Shown: positions 1 through 9,084 of the stretch, piece after piece | How the letters are laid out: every line of letters begins with the position of its first letter | How positions within the stretch are numbered: position 1 is the first letter of the stretch | DNA from: DATCVR01 sp036566745 | Lineage (GTDB): Bacteria; Actinomycetota; Actinomycetes; Jiangellales; Jiangellaceae | Assembly (NCBI GenBank): GCA_036566745.1 | Contig: DATCVR010000005.1 | Location: 27,065-91,064 of the forward strand | DNA: 64,000 bases | Reading direction: 5' to 3' | Notes under the pieces: generated by a model | What the model was told of the DNA's origin: nothing | Seen by the model: only the letters and a program-made list of their open reading frames with translations | The model's database searches: none | Program-made: the position numbers and the translations under genes

Positions 1-48
1 AGTTGCGACGTGACCGTGTTCGCCGGCCAGGGCGATGCCGCCCGATCG

Positions 49-852
49 ATGGCCCTGCTCTGGCGACGGCAGACTCCCGGCAACGCTGCCGGACCAGCCC
101 GAACCGCCCCCGGACCCAAGCCCGGCCTGACCGTCGACGCCATCGTCGACGCCGCGATCGCGGTGGCCGACGCGCATGGGCTGGGCGGCCTGTCGATGCG
201 CGCGGTCGCCGATCGACTCGGCCGGACCGCCATGGCGCTGTACACGTACGTCCCGGGCAAGGGCGAGCTCCTCGACCTCATGCACGACCGCGCCCATGCC
301 GAGCTGCCCGCCGAACACGATCTCGACCAGGGCTGGCGCGCCGCACTCACCTCGTGGGCCGAGCACCTGCTGGCCTTCTACCTGCGGCATCCGTGGGCGC
401 TCCAGGTCTCCCAGGCGCGCTCCGCCCTGGGCCCCGACGAGCAGGCCGTCCTCGAGTCCCTGCTGCGCATCCTGCACGACACCGGACTGCCCGCCCGAGT
501 CGTGCGGCGCGTCGTGGGTGTCATGTTCCAAGTCGTGCGCGGCACCGCACAGATCATCGCCGAGTCGCGGATCGCCACCACGGCCACCGGCGTCTCCGAC
601 CAGGAATGGTGGTCGACCCGGTCCGCCCTCCTCCACGAGCTGGCGCCGGATTTCGCGGAGCGGTTCCCGATGACGGTGTGGCTGGGGAGTGACGGCGTCG
701 TCGCCGCGCCGCCTGGCGACTCCACTCCGTACCTCGAACGTGAGGCCGACGAGACGTTCTCGGTCGGGCTCGCGATCGTCCTGGACGGCATCGAGGCGAC
801 GCTCGCGCGGGAGTCCGCCGACCGGTGGGCCGCTGGCCGACCTGACGGATAG
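49..852 (+). CDS. TetR/AcrR regulator with TetR_C_1-type C-terminal domain
   Basis: A one-component transcriptional repressor of 267 aa. The N-terminal helix-turn-helix is clear (GLGGLSMRAVADRLGRTAMA, then LYTYVPGKGELLDLM) and is preceded by a basic linker GPKPGL typical of the group. The remaining ~170 residues are helical and resemble the tetracycline-repressor-like ligand domain. I chose ATG 49 because relatives usually begin with a short xLLWR-type leader; a GTG at 10 is also in frame. The frame stays open to the left edge, so an upstream start outside the window cannot be excluded. Target genes are unknown; the neighbour is a small DUF1905 protein on the same strand, 40 bp downstream. 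Confidence 0.82.
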   Translation: MALLWRRQTPGNAAGPARTAPGPKPGLTVDAIVDAAIAVADAHGLGGLSMRAVADRLGRTAMALYTYVPGKGELLDLMHDRAHAELPAEHDLDQGWRAALTSWAEHLLAFYLRHPWALQVSQARSALGPDEQAVLESLLRILHDTGLPARVVRRVVGVMFQVVRGTAQIIAESRIATTATGVSDQEWWSTRSALLHELAPDFAERFPMTVWLGSDGVVAAPPGDSTPYLEREADETFSVGLAIVLDGIEATLARESADRWAAGRPDG

Positions 853-892
853 GCGCAGGTCTCCGCGCCACGACGGCTCTTATCCTGGGCCG

Positions 893-1180
893 ATGGAGCT
901 GGAGTTCAGCGGGGAGATGTGGTTCTGGAGAGGTCCGGCGCCGTGGCACTTCGTGACCGTGCCGGAAGAGAACTGCCACGAGCTGGACGCGACGGCCGCG
1001 GTCGTGAGCTACGGCTGGGGCATGATCCCGGTCACGGCCGAGATCGGGCGGACCGAGTGGAAGACGTCGCTGTTCCCCAAGGACGGCAGCTACATCGTTC
1101 CGGTGAAGGCGGTCGTGCGGCGGGCCGAAGGGCTCGACGTGGGCGACCTGGTGACGGTCCGCTTGGTGGTCGACGCCTGA
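893..1180 (+). CDS. DUF1905 domain protein
   Basis: A 95-aa protein that consists of a single DUF1905 domain: it opens with a beta-rich MELEFSGEMWFWRGPAPWHF segment and has the family's GWGMIPVTAEIG and TSLFPKDGSYIVPVKAVVR blocks, ending with a short GDLVTVRLVV strand. The biochemical role of this family is not established; some relatives are fused to YdeI-like domains. The ATG at 893 is preceded by TATCCT at 881-886 with six bases between, the leaderless arrangement repeated across this window. Longer in-frame starts upstream would overlap the TetR gene and lack support. Confidence 0.8.
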   Translation: MELEFSGEMWFWRGPAPWHFVTVPEENCHELDATAAVVSYGWGMIPVTAEIGRTEWKTSLFPKDGSYIVPVKAVVRRAEGLDVGDLVTVRLVVDA

Positions 1181-1210
1181 CCGGCCGGTTGCCCGTGCGT
1201 CACGCTCCCA

Positions 1211-2005
1211 TCAGGCCGGCCGACGGCTGATCGTGATCGCCGCACCCAGGCCCGCGCCCACCTCCTGGGCAGCGCTGCCCCCGTTCACGGCCACGGCGAG
1301 ATAGCCGGCGGAGTCGACGTAGAGCACGAGCTCGCCCCGGGGCACGTCGGCGAAGGTGCGGCCGACCGTGGCGATGCTGGGGCGGCCGCCGAACGAGAGC
1401 ACGACGCGGGCGCCGGCGGGCCTGTCGAAGACGTCGCCCGCGATCGTGGTCTGCAGGTTCCCGAACCCGTCGACGAGCGCGACCTCGCCGATGATCGCCT
1501 CGGAGGTGACCTCGACCTCGGGCTGGGGAAGCATCACGAGGGAGTCCGGGTCGAGGCGAGGGCCGAGCAGCGTGGGCTCGAGGCCGAGCGCGAGCTGGGC
1601 GGCGGCCGGGGCGAAGACGTCGCGACCGTGGAAGGTGGCGGACGCCGGCTCGTGGCCGGTGAGCTCGAACGCGGCCCGCACGCCGCCGAGGGCCTCGGCG
1701 GCCGGCATCAGCAGCCCGTTGTCCGGGCCGACCAGGATCGAGTCGCCCGCCACCACTCCGACCGGCCGCCGCGGGGTGCCGACGCCAGGGTCGACCACGG
1801 CGAGGACGATGCCGACAGGCAGGTGCGGCACAGCCTTGGCCAGCAGCCGGGCACCGGCCGGAATCGAGCCGGACGGCACGGTGTGGCAGACGTCGATGAT
1901 CCTGGCGTGCGGGGCGGTGCGGGCGATGACGCCGTGACACACCCCGACATACACGTCGTCGTGGCCGTAGTCGGTCAGGAAGCTGATCCAGTTCTGGCGC
2001 GGCAC
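1211..2005 (-). CDS. SAM hydrolase / DUF62 (SAM hydroxide adenosyltransferase) family
   Basis: A 264-aa member of the DUF62 family, whose characterised members split S-adenosylmethionine with water into adenosine and methionine and which is related to the SAM fluorinase/chlorinase enzymes. Visible family blocks are [17 protein letters not shown] near the start, [54 protein letters not shown] and [14 protein letters not shown]. The GTG at 2005 places FLTDYG close to the N-terminus as usual; a longer reading to 2089 adds an unlikely Gly/Ala-rich leader. It is divergent from the aldo/keto reductase gene. Hydrolysis rather than halogenation is assumed because no halogenase context is visible. Confidence 0.85.
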   Translation of the reverse strand: MPRQNWISFLTDYGHDDVYVGVCHGVIARTAPHARIIDVCHTVPSGSIPAGARLLAKAVPHLPVGIVLAVVDPGVGTPRRPVGVVAGDSILVGPDNGLLMPAAEALGGVRAAFELTGHEPASATFHGRDVFAPAAAQLALGLEPTLLGPRLDPDSLVMLPQPEVEVTSEAIIGEVALVDGFGNLQTTIAGDVFDRPAGARVVLSFGGRPSIATVGRTFADVPRGELVLYVDSAGYLAVAVNGGSAAQEVGAGLGAAITISRRPA

Positions 2006-2133
2006 GGAACCAGGGTGCCCGGCCGCCCCGACAGCCGCCAGGGGCCCTCCACCGCTCACGGCTGGTTGACCTCGAGCACGCTCGAACACTTAGCGTCCCG
2101 GGCATGACGATTCCGAACGTAGGAAGCTGCGGC

Positions 2134-3120
2134 ATGACCGGCATCCCCACCCGGTACCTGGGCGACCTGGCGGTCTCCGCGCAGGGCCTGGGGTGCATGG
2201 GCATGAGCCACGGGTACGGCTCCACGGACGACGCGCAGTCGATCGCGACGTTGCACCACGCCCTCGACCTCGGGGTGACCTTGCTTGACACGTCCGACTA
2301 CTACGGCGCCGGGCACAACGAGGAGCTGATCGGACGGGCTATCGCCGGGCGCCGCGACGAGGTGGTCCTGGCCACGAAGTTCGGCTTCGCCAACCGCCTG
2401 GGCGAGCCCACCCTGGTCCGCGGCGACGCCGCCTACGTGCGGCAGGCATGTGAGGCGTCGCTGCGCCGGCTCGGGGTCGACCACATCGACCTCTACTACC
2501 AGCACCGGGTCGATCCGCAGGTGCCGATCGAGGAGACCGTCGGCGCCATGGCCGAGCTGGTCCAGGCCGGGAGGGTCCGCCACCTCGGACTGTCCGAGGC
2601 AAGCGCGCGAACGATCCGTCGGGCGCACGCAGTACACCCGATCGCCGCGTTGCAGAGCGAATGGTCGCTGTGGACCCGCGACCTCGAGGCGGAGATCGCC
2701 CCGGTCTGCCGCGAGCTCGGCATCGGCGTGGTCCCGTTCTCCCCGCTCGGACGCGGCTTCCTGACCGGGCGATACAGCTCGGTCGAGGGACTGGCGGAGA
2801 CCGACGTACGGCGCGGCCAGCCTCGTTTCGCCGACGGCAACCTCGAACGGAACCTGGCGATCGTCGCGAAGCTCAACGAGCTGGCAGCGGCGAAGGGAGT
2901 CACCGCCGGCCAGCTCGCTCTGGCCTGGGTGCAGCACCGAGGCGACGACGTGGTGCCGATCCCCGGTACCCGGCGGCAGCGGTACCTGGAGGAGAACCTC
3001 GCGGCCCTGACCGTCGACCTGTCCGCCGAGGACCTCACTGCCATCGAGGCCGCCGCCCCGCCCGAGCAGTTCGCGGGCAGCCGCTACGACGCGTCGAGCC
3101 TCACCTTCGTGAACGGCTGA
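2134..3120 (+). CDS. Aldo/keto reductase
   Basis: A 328-aa NADPH-dependent aldo/keto reductase of the AKR13-like type, a TIM-barrel enzyme reducing aldehydes or ketones. The catalytic tetrad is visible: Asp/Tyr in [15 protein letters not shown], Lys in VVLATKFGF and His in YYQHRVD. The C-terminal cofactor loop is present as [16 protein letters not shown]. The ATG at 2134 has AGGAAG about ten bases upstream, so it is preferred over an in-frame ATG at 2104. The gene overlaps the convergent GFA gene by 20 bp at its 3' end. A close paralogue lies at 26910-27902. Substrate unknown. Confidence 0.88.
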   Translation: MTGIPTRYLGDLAVSAQGLGCMGMSHGYGSTDDAQSIATLHHALDLGVTLLDTSDYYGAGHNEELIGRAIAGRRDEVVLATKFGFANRLGEPTLVRGDAAYVRQACEASLRRLGVDHIDLYYQHRVDPQVPIEETVGAMAELVQAGRVRHLGLSEASARTIRRAHAVHPIAALQSEWSLWTRDLEAEIAPVCRELGIGVVPFSPLGRGFLTGRYSSVEGLAETDVRRGQPRFADGNLERNLAIVAKLNELAAAKGVTAGQLALAWVQHRGDDVVPIPGTRRQRYLEENLAALTVDLSAEDLTAIEAAAPPEQFAGSRYDASSLTFVNG

Positions 3121-3544
3121 GCCGGCCGTCCGACGTCGCGCCACTCCACGGAACGTGCGGCAGCCAGGCGACGCCATCCTCCCTGAAGCTCTGCGCGACC
3201 GGGGAGAACTCGCCGGGTTTGTCCAGGCTCGACATCGTCATACAGATGGTGTCGGCGTCGTCGTCCTGGGCACACACCTGACTGCCGCACGCTCCGCAGA
3301 ACCCGCGCTTGGAGTCCGGCCACGTGTAGTGCCACGACGGCTCACCGCCAGGTCCGGTCCAGCTGAAACCGGCGAGCGGAAAGCCCACCCACGACATCAG
3401 AGGCCCGCCCGAAAGACGCTGGCAGTGCGGGCAGCTGCACACATGCGGATAGTCCTCGGGCCCCACGACCTCGTACCGAATGTTCCCGCAGAGGCAGCCG
3501 CCGGTGCGCGTTCGCTCGTCTTCCACAGCCACGTGACGTTCCAT
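3101..3544 (-). CDS. GFA family zinc protein (glutathione-dependent formaldehyde-activating enzyme-like)
   Basis: A 147-aa protein of the GFA/CENP-V fold. The zinc-binding cysteines are arranged as [22 protein letters not shown] and FCGACGSQV, the family pattern. Family members were named for formaldehyde/glutathione chemistry, but most actinobacterial copies are uncharacterised and this organism may rely on mycothiol, so a real formaldehyde function is doubtful. The start at 3544 puts the first Cys pair near residue 17. It is convergent with the upstream aldo/keto reductase gene with a 20-bp overlap of 3' ends. Confidence 0.8.
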   Translation of the reverse strand: MERHVAVEDERTRTGGCLCGNIRYEVVGPEDYPHVCSCPHCQRLSGGPLMSWVGFPLAGFSWTGPGGEPSWHYTWPDSKRGFCGACGSQVCAQDDDADTICMTMSSLDKPGEFSPVAQSFREDGVAWLPHVPWSGATSDGRLSRSRR

Positions 3545-3659
3545 TCCAGATGCTCGATGCGGGCTCGGACGCGTCAGTCTGGCACGCCCCGCACGGTCCC
3601 CGAGGAAGCCCGCCATGACGCTCGGCCGCCGGTCCCACCCGCCAGGTCCCGGCGGGTGG

Positions 3660-4649
3660 TCACCCGGTCGGCGCGGCAGGCGGAGGTGCCTCGTTTCCGA
3701 GGAGTTCGACCGCTCTCGCGAAGGCACCTTCCGGGTCGCAAGGAATGTCCGGCTGTACTCCGATGCCCTCCCAATTGCCGCCGCTTCTGGGACTGACTGG
3801 GCGGGCGATGGGTAGCGCCAGTTCGAGCTGATCGTGGACGCGGACACCGATTCGGGGGTGAGCGCCACCACGGGTCGTCGCTCCGATGACGGTCGCGCGG
3901 CCGAGTTCCTGCAAGTTGAAGGCCAGATCCTCGCCTCCCGAGAAGGTGCGCTGAGAGACCAGCACAGCGACTGGGCACGTCGCCGGCAACCGGTCCCCTG
4001 GCACCAATGCCGCGGTCCAGAACTGCCGACGACCATGGCGGTCGAGGATGTCGGTGATGTGTACCGGCTCCGGTCCGAGCAGATAGCTGCAGATCAGCGC
4101 CACGCCATCGGGCGTCCCTCCCACACATTCTCGCAGGTCCAGCACCACGGCGTCGGCGCCTCGACACAAGCTCATCGCGGCGGTCAGCCAGTTTCCCGCG
4201 TGAGCAGGGAGGCCGATGATCGGGCCGAACTCGACGACCGCGATGTTGCCGGGAACTCGTTCGACGCGTCGCACACCGCCGGCCGTCACAGCCGCCTGAT
4301 CACGCCAGCGGGCTTCGTAGACATCGTCATCCTCGAGGTCAGGAGCGCCGTCCGGATGGTGAATCACGCGGAGGTGTAAATCATCGGTCACGGACTGAAG
4401 CAGCTTCGTCACGCGTGCGGCGAACTCGGCCGGATCGACATCGTCCAGATTGCCTGTGGCCGCGAATTGATTCAGCTGTGCGGCCGCCTGCTGACCCAAC
4501 GCAGGCACGAGATAGTCGCGCTCGACCATCTCGGCAATCCGGCCACTTGTCGCCACAACGTCGAAGGCCATGAGAATGAGGTTTGCACCGGATTCGATCC
4601 AGCGTCCAGTGCCTGTCACGAACATCCGTGGCCGCGGCCCGAACCTCAC
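3660..4649 (-). CDS. S41 family peptidase (tail-specific protease / IRBP-like)
   Basis: A 329-aa serine protease-like protein. An N-terminal helical region (about residues 30-95) resembles the S41 N-terminal/IRBP domain. The catalytic core contains VVLDLRECVGGTPDG, the nucleophile region VSQRTFSGGEDLAFNL with Ser near residue 237, and GATTRGGAHP, followed by the family ending SGGNWEGIGVQPDI. There is no signal peptide or PDZ domain, unlike CtpA proteases, so it may be cytosolic. Start uncertain: ATG codons at 4649, 4625 and 4571 are all in frame and none has a convincing ribosome site. Confidence 0.8.
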   Translation of the reverse strand: MRFGPRPRMFVTGTGRWIESGANLILMAFDVVATSGRIAEMVERDYLVPALGQQAAAQLNQFAATGNLDDVDPAEFAARVTKLLQSVTDDLHLRVIHHPDGAPDLEDDDVYEARWRDQAAVTAGGVRRVERVPGNIAVVEFGPIIGLPAHAGNWLTAAMSLCRGADAVVLDLRECVGGTPDGVALICSYLLGPEPVHITDILDRHGRRQFWTAALVPGDRLPATCPVAVLVSQRTFSGGEDLAFNLQELGRATVIGATTRGGAHPRIGVRVHDQLELALPIARPVSPRSGGNWEGIGVQPDIPCDPEGAFARAVELLGNEAPPPAAPTG

Positions 4650-4799
4650 CCCGAGACGGTACGGCTGTTCCTACTCTGGTGGGTCGACGTGGCCCGGCGA
4701 CAGTGCCATCGTCAGAGCACGGGCTGGCGACCACCCGCACGTCGGCCAGGTGCATGCGCAGGATGTTCAGATGTGACCGACAGAGCTGAGGACGGCGAC

Positions 4800-5690
4800 A
4801 TGACACGGCGAGGGAACCCGCCCGCCGCAAGCGTCCCGGACGAGATCAGCGCCGCCCTGGCACAGCACCTGCCGCGCTTGCGGCTGCGCTCGGTCGTCGA
4901 GCTGGGTTCGGGCCTCGACAACGTCGCCTACGACGTGAACGGTGAACTCGTCGTTCGGCGGCGGCGCGATCCCGACCAGGTGCGCCAGTCCACCGGAGTT
5001 CGCCGCGAGGCCGCGTTGCTGACGGCCGTTGCTGCCTGGTCGACACTGCCCGTACCCGAGGTCGTGTTCGTCGACGAGATCACCGGGGTGATCGCACACC
5101 GCTTGCTGCCTGGGCGGCCCCTGCTCGACCGGCCCGACGTCGACCCCGCGCGGCTGGCCCCGGCGCTGGGGTCGTTCCTGAGCCGACTGCATCTGGTGCC
5201 GCTCGAGGAGTTGGCGGGCCTCGTCGACCACGACGACGCGCCTCCGCAGGCCTGGCTGGAGGAGACGAGGGTCGCGTATCGCGAGATCGCGTCCTACGTC
5301 GCGGCCGCCGACCAGAGCCGGATCGAGGACTTCCTGGCGGCGCCACCGCCTCCGGAATCCCCAGCTGTCGCGTTCTGCCACAACGACCTCGGCGCTGAGC
5401 ACCTGCTCGTGGGTGGAGAGCCCGCCTCCGTGACCGGCGTGATCGACTGGACCGACGCCGCGCTCGCCGACCCCGCGCATGACCTAGCAAGGCCCTACCG
5501 TGATCTCGGGCCCGCGGCCTTCGAGGTAATGCTGGCGCATTACGACCGGCAGCTGGATCCAGCCACCCTGGCCCGGACACGGTTCTTCGCCCGGTGCGCC
5601 CTCGTGGAGGACCTCGCGTACGGACTGCGCGAGGGCGATCTCCGCTACTCCGACGCCGCCTCGAAGCGGCTGTCAGCGATCTTCGCTTGA
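4800..5690 (+). CDS. APH/ChoK-type phosphotransferase
   Basis: A 296-aa aminoglycoside/macrolide-phosphotransferase-fold kinase. The nucleotide-binding N-lobe contains ELVVRRRRDP. The catalytic loop is FCHNDLGAEHLLV, with the Brenner-type HxD but His in place of the usual metal-binding Asn; I recall this variant from actinobacterial members. The metal site follows as GVIDWTDAALADPAHDLA. Substrate cannot be assigned: antibiotic kinases, homoserine kinases and other small-molecule kinases share the fold, so resistance should not be assumed. ATG 4800 has CTGAGGA about seven bases upstream. A gap of 92 bp separates it from the GlxA-type regulator downstream. Confidence 0.82.
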   Translation: MTRRGNPPAASVPDEISAALAQHLPRLRLRSVVELGSGLDNVAYDVNGELVVRRRRDPDQVRQSTGVRREAALLTAVAAWSTLPVPEVVFVDEITGVIAHRLLPGRPLLDRPDVDPARLAPALGSFLSRLHLVPLEELAGLVDHDDAPPQAWLEETRVAYREIASYVAAADQSRIEDFLAAPPPPESPAVAFCHNDLGAEHLLVGGEPASVTGVIDWTDAALADPAHDLARPYRDLGPAAFEVMLAHYDRQLDPATLARTRFFARCALVEDLAYGLREGDLRYSDAASKRLSAIFA

Positions 5691-5782
5691 CGACGTTCGC
5701 CAAGCACGGTGCCGCGCCCGAGCCGCTACGGGACCGACCTTCACCTCACCCCGGCGAGTCATCGCCGCAGCGCCTTCGCACC

Positions 5783-6802
5783 ATGGCCCAGCATGCGGTC
5801 GCGGTGTTGGCCCTCGATGGCGTGGTTGCCCTCGACCTGAGCATTCCAACGCAACTCTTCGCCGAGCGTTATCGCACGCCGTATCAGGTCCAGGTGTGCG
5901 CCGAAGCTCCTGGAGAGGTGATGACGTCGGGCGGCTTCGCCGTTCGGGTGATCCATGACCTGACGACTCTGGCAGCGGCGGACACCGTCGTCGTTCCAGG
6001 CTTCTGGCCTCACGTCCGGTCACCGTCATCGGCAGTTCTCGATGCGCTCTCAACCGCGCACGAACGCGGAGCGCGCGTCGTATCCATCTGCACTGGCGCA
6101 TTCGCGTTGGCGGCGAGCGGCATCCTGCGAGGTCGATCAGCGACCACTCATTGGAGGTTCGTCGACCAGCTGGCCGAGCGGTACCCGGACGTGCGGATCG
6201 ATCGCGACGCCCTCTACGTGGATGAAGGCAACGTCATGACGTCCGCCGGCGTCGCTGCGGGCATCGATCTGTGCCTTCACATCATCCGCAAGGACCTCGG
6301 CGCGGTCGTCGCCAACACGATCGCTCGCGACATCGTTGCCGCGCCGTATCGAACGGGCGGCCAGTCGCAGTATGTCGAGCGGTCGATCCCGCATTCACGT
6401 GGTGTCACTCTGGCGGAGACCCGATCGTGGGTTCTTGGCCAGTTGCATCGGCCCTTGAACGTGGTCGATCTGGCACGGCACGCCAGCCTGTCCGAGCGGA
6501 CGCTCACGCGGCGCTTCGTCGCCGAGACCGGCGTTTCGCCCATGCAATGGGTGCGCACCGCGCGCATCGACCTTGCTCGCGAGCTGCTGGAGCGTGGCCA
6601 GTTCAGTATCGAGCAGGTCGCGGCGCGTTCGGGATTCGGCACTGCTGCGAATCTTCGGGTCCATTTCCGCCGGGCTCTCGGAACGTCTCCGCGCGACTAT
6701 CGGAAGGCGCTGGCGTCGGCCATCGGACAACCGTCGAGGAGTGACGGAAAGCTGTCGAACAGTGGCGGCGCAGCCACTGGAGGTCACCTCAGTGGCGTCT
6801 GA
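5783..6802 (+). CDS. GlxA-type regulator: DJ-1/PfpI domain plus AraC HTH
   Basis: A 339-aa transcription regulator. Residues 1-180 form a DJ-1/PfpI-like domain (AVLALDGVVALDLSIPTQLF at the start; the nucleophile-elbow region reads ARVVSICTGAFALAASGIL with a Cys). Residues about 230-325 are a two-HTH AraC DNA-binding domain: NVVDLARHASLSERTLTRRF, then FSIEQVAARSGFGTAANLRV and the conserved GTSPRDYRKA end. This architecture is that of FtrA/GlxA activators; the ligand is unknown. ATG 5783 starts directly at the first beta strand. The DyP peroxidase gene begins 46 bp downstream on the same strand and may be its target. Confidence 0.88.
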   Translation: MAQHAVAVLALDGVVALDLSIPTQLFAERYRTPYQVQVCAEAPGEVMTSGGFAVRVIHDLTTLAAADTVVVPGFWPHVRSPSSAVLDALSTAHERGARVVSICTGAFALAASGILRGRSATTHWRFVDQLAERYPDVRIDRDALYVDEGNVMTSAGVAAGIDLCLHIIRKDLGAVVANTIARDIVAAPYRTGGQSQYVERSIPHSRGVTLAETRSWVLGQLHRPLNVVDLARHASLSERTLTRRFVAETGVSPMQWVRTARIDLARELLERGQFSIEQVAARSGFGTAANLRVHFRRALGTSPRDYRKALASAIGQPSRSDGKLSNSGGAATGGHLSGV

Positions 6803-6848
6803 CCATTGATGAGCGAGTGACACGACTCATCGCGGAAGGCGACACCGA

Positions 6849-8210
6849 GTGGCAAACCGCCGGCGTGACGATCCTGGAAAGGGCGAACCAGACGTTGAAG
6901 CAGGAGGGATCGAGAAGGACGAGATCGCGGGACGCCTGACGCGACGTGCCGTGCTGCAGGCGGCAGCCGTCGGCGTCGCCGCGGCGGGCGCTGGTGGCTA
7001 TGTGGTGGGCCGCGCCACGACTCCTGAGACACCTCACGCGGACGACTCCACCGCGACGGCGAACCTCGGCGGGCCTCACCAGCCGGGGATAGCCACGGCC
7101 CAACAGACGTATGCGTGCGTCGCGGCGTTCGACTTCCTCGAGCCGGCGCGTGCCAGTTTCGACGAGTCGGTGAAACGACTGTCGACGCTGGCGGCCGCAC
7201 TCATGGTCGGCGAGCCAGGGCCGGCTCGATTCAACCGCGATGTCGCCGACAGTGGCCTGGCCGACGATCTCGGCCCAGAAGGCCTCACCATCACGTTCGG
7301 GTTCGGCCCGAGAATCTTCGCCGGCGCCTTCGGGCCCGTGAAAGCCGCACCACGGCGGCTGATCGAGCTGCCGTCGTTCGATGGTGATCGGCTCGATCCC
7401 CGCTGGGTGGGGGGCGACGTGTTCGTACAGATCTGCGCGGATGACCCCACGGTGGTCGCGCATGCGATCCGTGAAGTCCGAGCTCGAGTACCGGGAGTCG
7501 CCGCCGCGCGCTGGACCCATCAAGGCTTCTTGACCAAGCCCGGCCCGGGTCGGACACCTCGAAATCTGTTCGGACAGCTGGACGGCACTGCCAATCTGCA
7601 TCCGGGTTCGAGTTCCTTCGGGGAGTCGGTGTGGGCCGCCGCAGACGAGCCGGACTGGATGAACGGTGGGACGTACGTGGTGCTCCGAAAGATTCGCATG
7701 CTGACGCCGATGTGGGACCTGGCCTCGGCTGAAGAGCAGAACGCCGCCCTGGGCCGGGACCGCCGTACCGGTGCCCCTTTGTCGGGGGGCGGCGAACACA
7801 CTCCGCTGGATCTCAGGAAAACCGACGGCGATGGCAATCCGCTCATTCCCACGGACGCTCACGTCCGGATCGCACACGAGCTGACACCGATCTTCCGACG
7901 GAGCTACAACTACGACAACGGCCTCGCATTACCCGCGAGCGCCGGAATTCCCGATGAGGGACACGCCCACCCACCTGGCACCGCCCCACACGACCATGGC
8001 CCGGCTCAGCCGGGCATGGGGCATTGGGACAACGGCATGCTGTTCATGACCTACGTGCGTGATCCAGCGGCGCAATACGTGCCCTTGCAGGAGCTGCTGT
8101 CGCGAAGCGACAAACTCCATACCTTTCTGCAACACACGGGAAGCGCCATTTTCGCTGTCCCCGGCTTACCGAGCGATGGCGAATACATCGGACAGGGGTT
8201 GTTCGGCTAG
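6849..8210 (+). CDS. Tat-exported Dyp-type heme peroxidase
   Basis: A 453-aa dye-decolourising peroxidase related to EfeB. The N-terminus carries a twin-arginine signal (RLTRRAVLQAAAVGVAAAG, about residues 31-50), so it should be exported folded with heme. Catalytic Asp lies in FGQLDGTANLH (about residue 245), the proximal heme His in DAHVRIAHE (about 338) and the distal Arg in FRRSYNYDNG. The C-terminus has the family ending LLFMTYV ... GEYIGQGLF. Unusual: a His/Pro/Gly-rich loop at about residues 371-393 with five His. GTG 6849 has GGAAGG about ten bases upstream. No EfeU/EfeO genes are nearby, so an iron-uptake role is not indicated. Confidence 0.9.
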   Translation: MANRRRDDPGKGEPDVEAGGIEKDEIAGRLTRRAVLQAAAVGVAAAGAGGYVVGRATTPETPHADDSTATANLGGPHQPGIATAQQTYACVAAFDFLEPARASFDESVKRLSTLAAALMVGEPGPARFNRDVADSGLADDLGPEGLTITFGFGPRIFAGAFGPVKAAPRRLIELPSFDGDRLDPRWVGGDVFVQICADDPTVVAHAIREVRARVPGVAAARWTHQGFLTKPGPGRTPRNLFGQLDGTANLHPGSSSFGESVWAAADEPDWMNGGTYVVLRKIRMLTPMWDLASAEEQNAALGRDRRTGAPLSGGGEHTPLDLRKTDGDGNPLIPTDAHVRIAHELTPIFRRSYNYDNGLALPASAGIPDEGHAHPPGTAPHDHGPAQPGMGHWDNGMLFMTYVRDPAAQYVPLQELLSRSDKLHTFLQHTGSAIFAVPGLPSDGEYIGQGLFG

Positions 8211-8280
8211 TGGATGTCAGCGCGACGAGCGAGCTGGTCGAGTGATGAGCTCTGGACCTGGACGGGTGGCTAAGTGACGT

Positions 8281-8991
8281 GTGACAGGAGTGGGGGCTGC
8301 CGGCCCCGATCTCTGTGCGGTTCGACTCGGTGCTCCGATACAGGCTGCACATTGTTCGCTTTGGAGGCACGTCCTGCTGGATGAGCGCTTCGTCTATGTA
8401 GCGGCCATTCTCAACGTGACGGGATCAACGAGCTACGTCATCGCCACGCTCAGAGGCCGGACCAAACCGAACCGTGTCACCTGGTTCGTCTGGGCATTCG
8501 CGCCGATGGTCGCCTTCGGCGCCGAAGTCGGTGACGGCGTCGGAACTCAATCCGTCATGACATTCATGGTCGGCTTCGGGCCAGCGCTTATCTTCTTGGC
8601 ATCGTTCATCAATCCCCATTCCTCCTGGCGACTCTCTTCGCTCGACATCGTCTGCGGGATTCTCTCCGCGATCGCCGTCGGAGTGTGGCTGTTCGCCGGG
8701 CACGGACTCGCCGCCATCGTGCTGACGATCACTGCTGACGCTTTGGCCGGAATGCCCACGGTTGTCAAGGCGTATCGGCACCCGAAAAGCGAGAGCCCGT
8801 GGGTGTACTGGTTAGCAGCCTCCAGCGCGAGCATCACGCTTCTGACCGTCGACGACTGGAACCTCGCCCATTACGGCTTTCCTGTCTACATCCTCATCAG
8901 CTGCGCGCTGATCGCCTCTCTCAGCACATTTCGAGCCGAGGTGGTGGCTAAGCCAGCATGTGGCGAAGCCTCGGAGGGGGTCGTCGGTTGA
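8281..8991 (+). CDS. Polytopic membrane protein, unknown function
   Basis: A 236-aa integral membrane protein with roughly six to seven hydrophobic segments (for example TWFVWAFAPMVAFGAEVG, FMVGFGPALIFLASF, AVGVWLFAGHGLAAIVLTI and YILISCALIASLSTF). A loop AYRHPKSESPWVYWLAAS precedes the last helices. I do not recognise a named family; the pattern of paired helices separated by RTKPNRVTWFVW and RHPKSESPWVYW recalls small repeat transporters, but this is only an impression. The GTG at 8281 is the first start; residues before about 38 look unlike the rest, so an internal start is possible. It follows the DyP gene by 70 bp. Confidence 0.6.
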   Translation: MTGVGAAGPDLCAVRLGAPIQAAHCSLWRHVLLDERFVYVAAILNVTGSTSYVIATLRGRTKPNRVTWFVWAFAPMVAFGAEVGDGVGTQSVMTFMVGFGPALIFLASFINPHSSWRLSSLDIVCGILSAIAVGVWLFAGHGLAAIVLTITADALAGMPTVVKAYRHPKSESPWVYWLAASSASITLLTVDDWNLAHYGFPVYILISCALIASLSTFRAEVVAKPACGEASEGVVG

Positions 8992-9084
8992 GCGCCGATG
9001 GGACGCCGTGGGCGCGGCGTTGAGCGTCCGCTTTCGCATCACGAATGGCACCACGTGCACGCAGCGGACACGTCCGCGCCGTAG

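Noticed and set aside
6849..8210. DyP peroxidase as encapsulin cargo
   Set aside because: It has a Tat signal, and no encapsulin shell gene is nearby.
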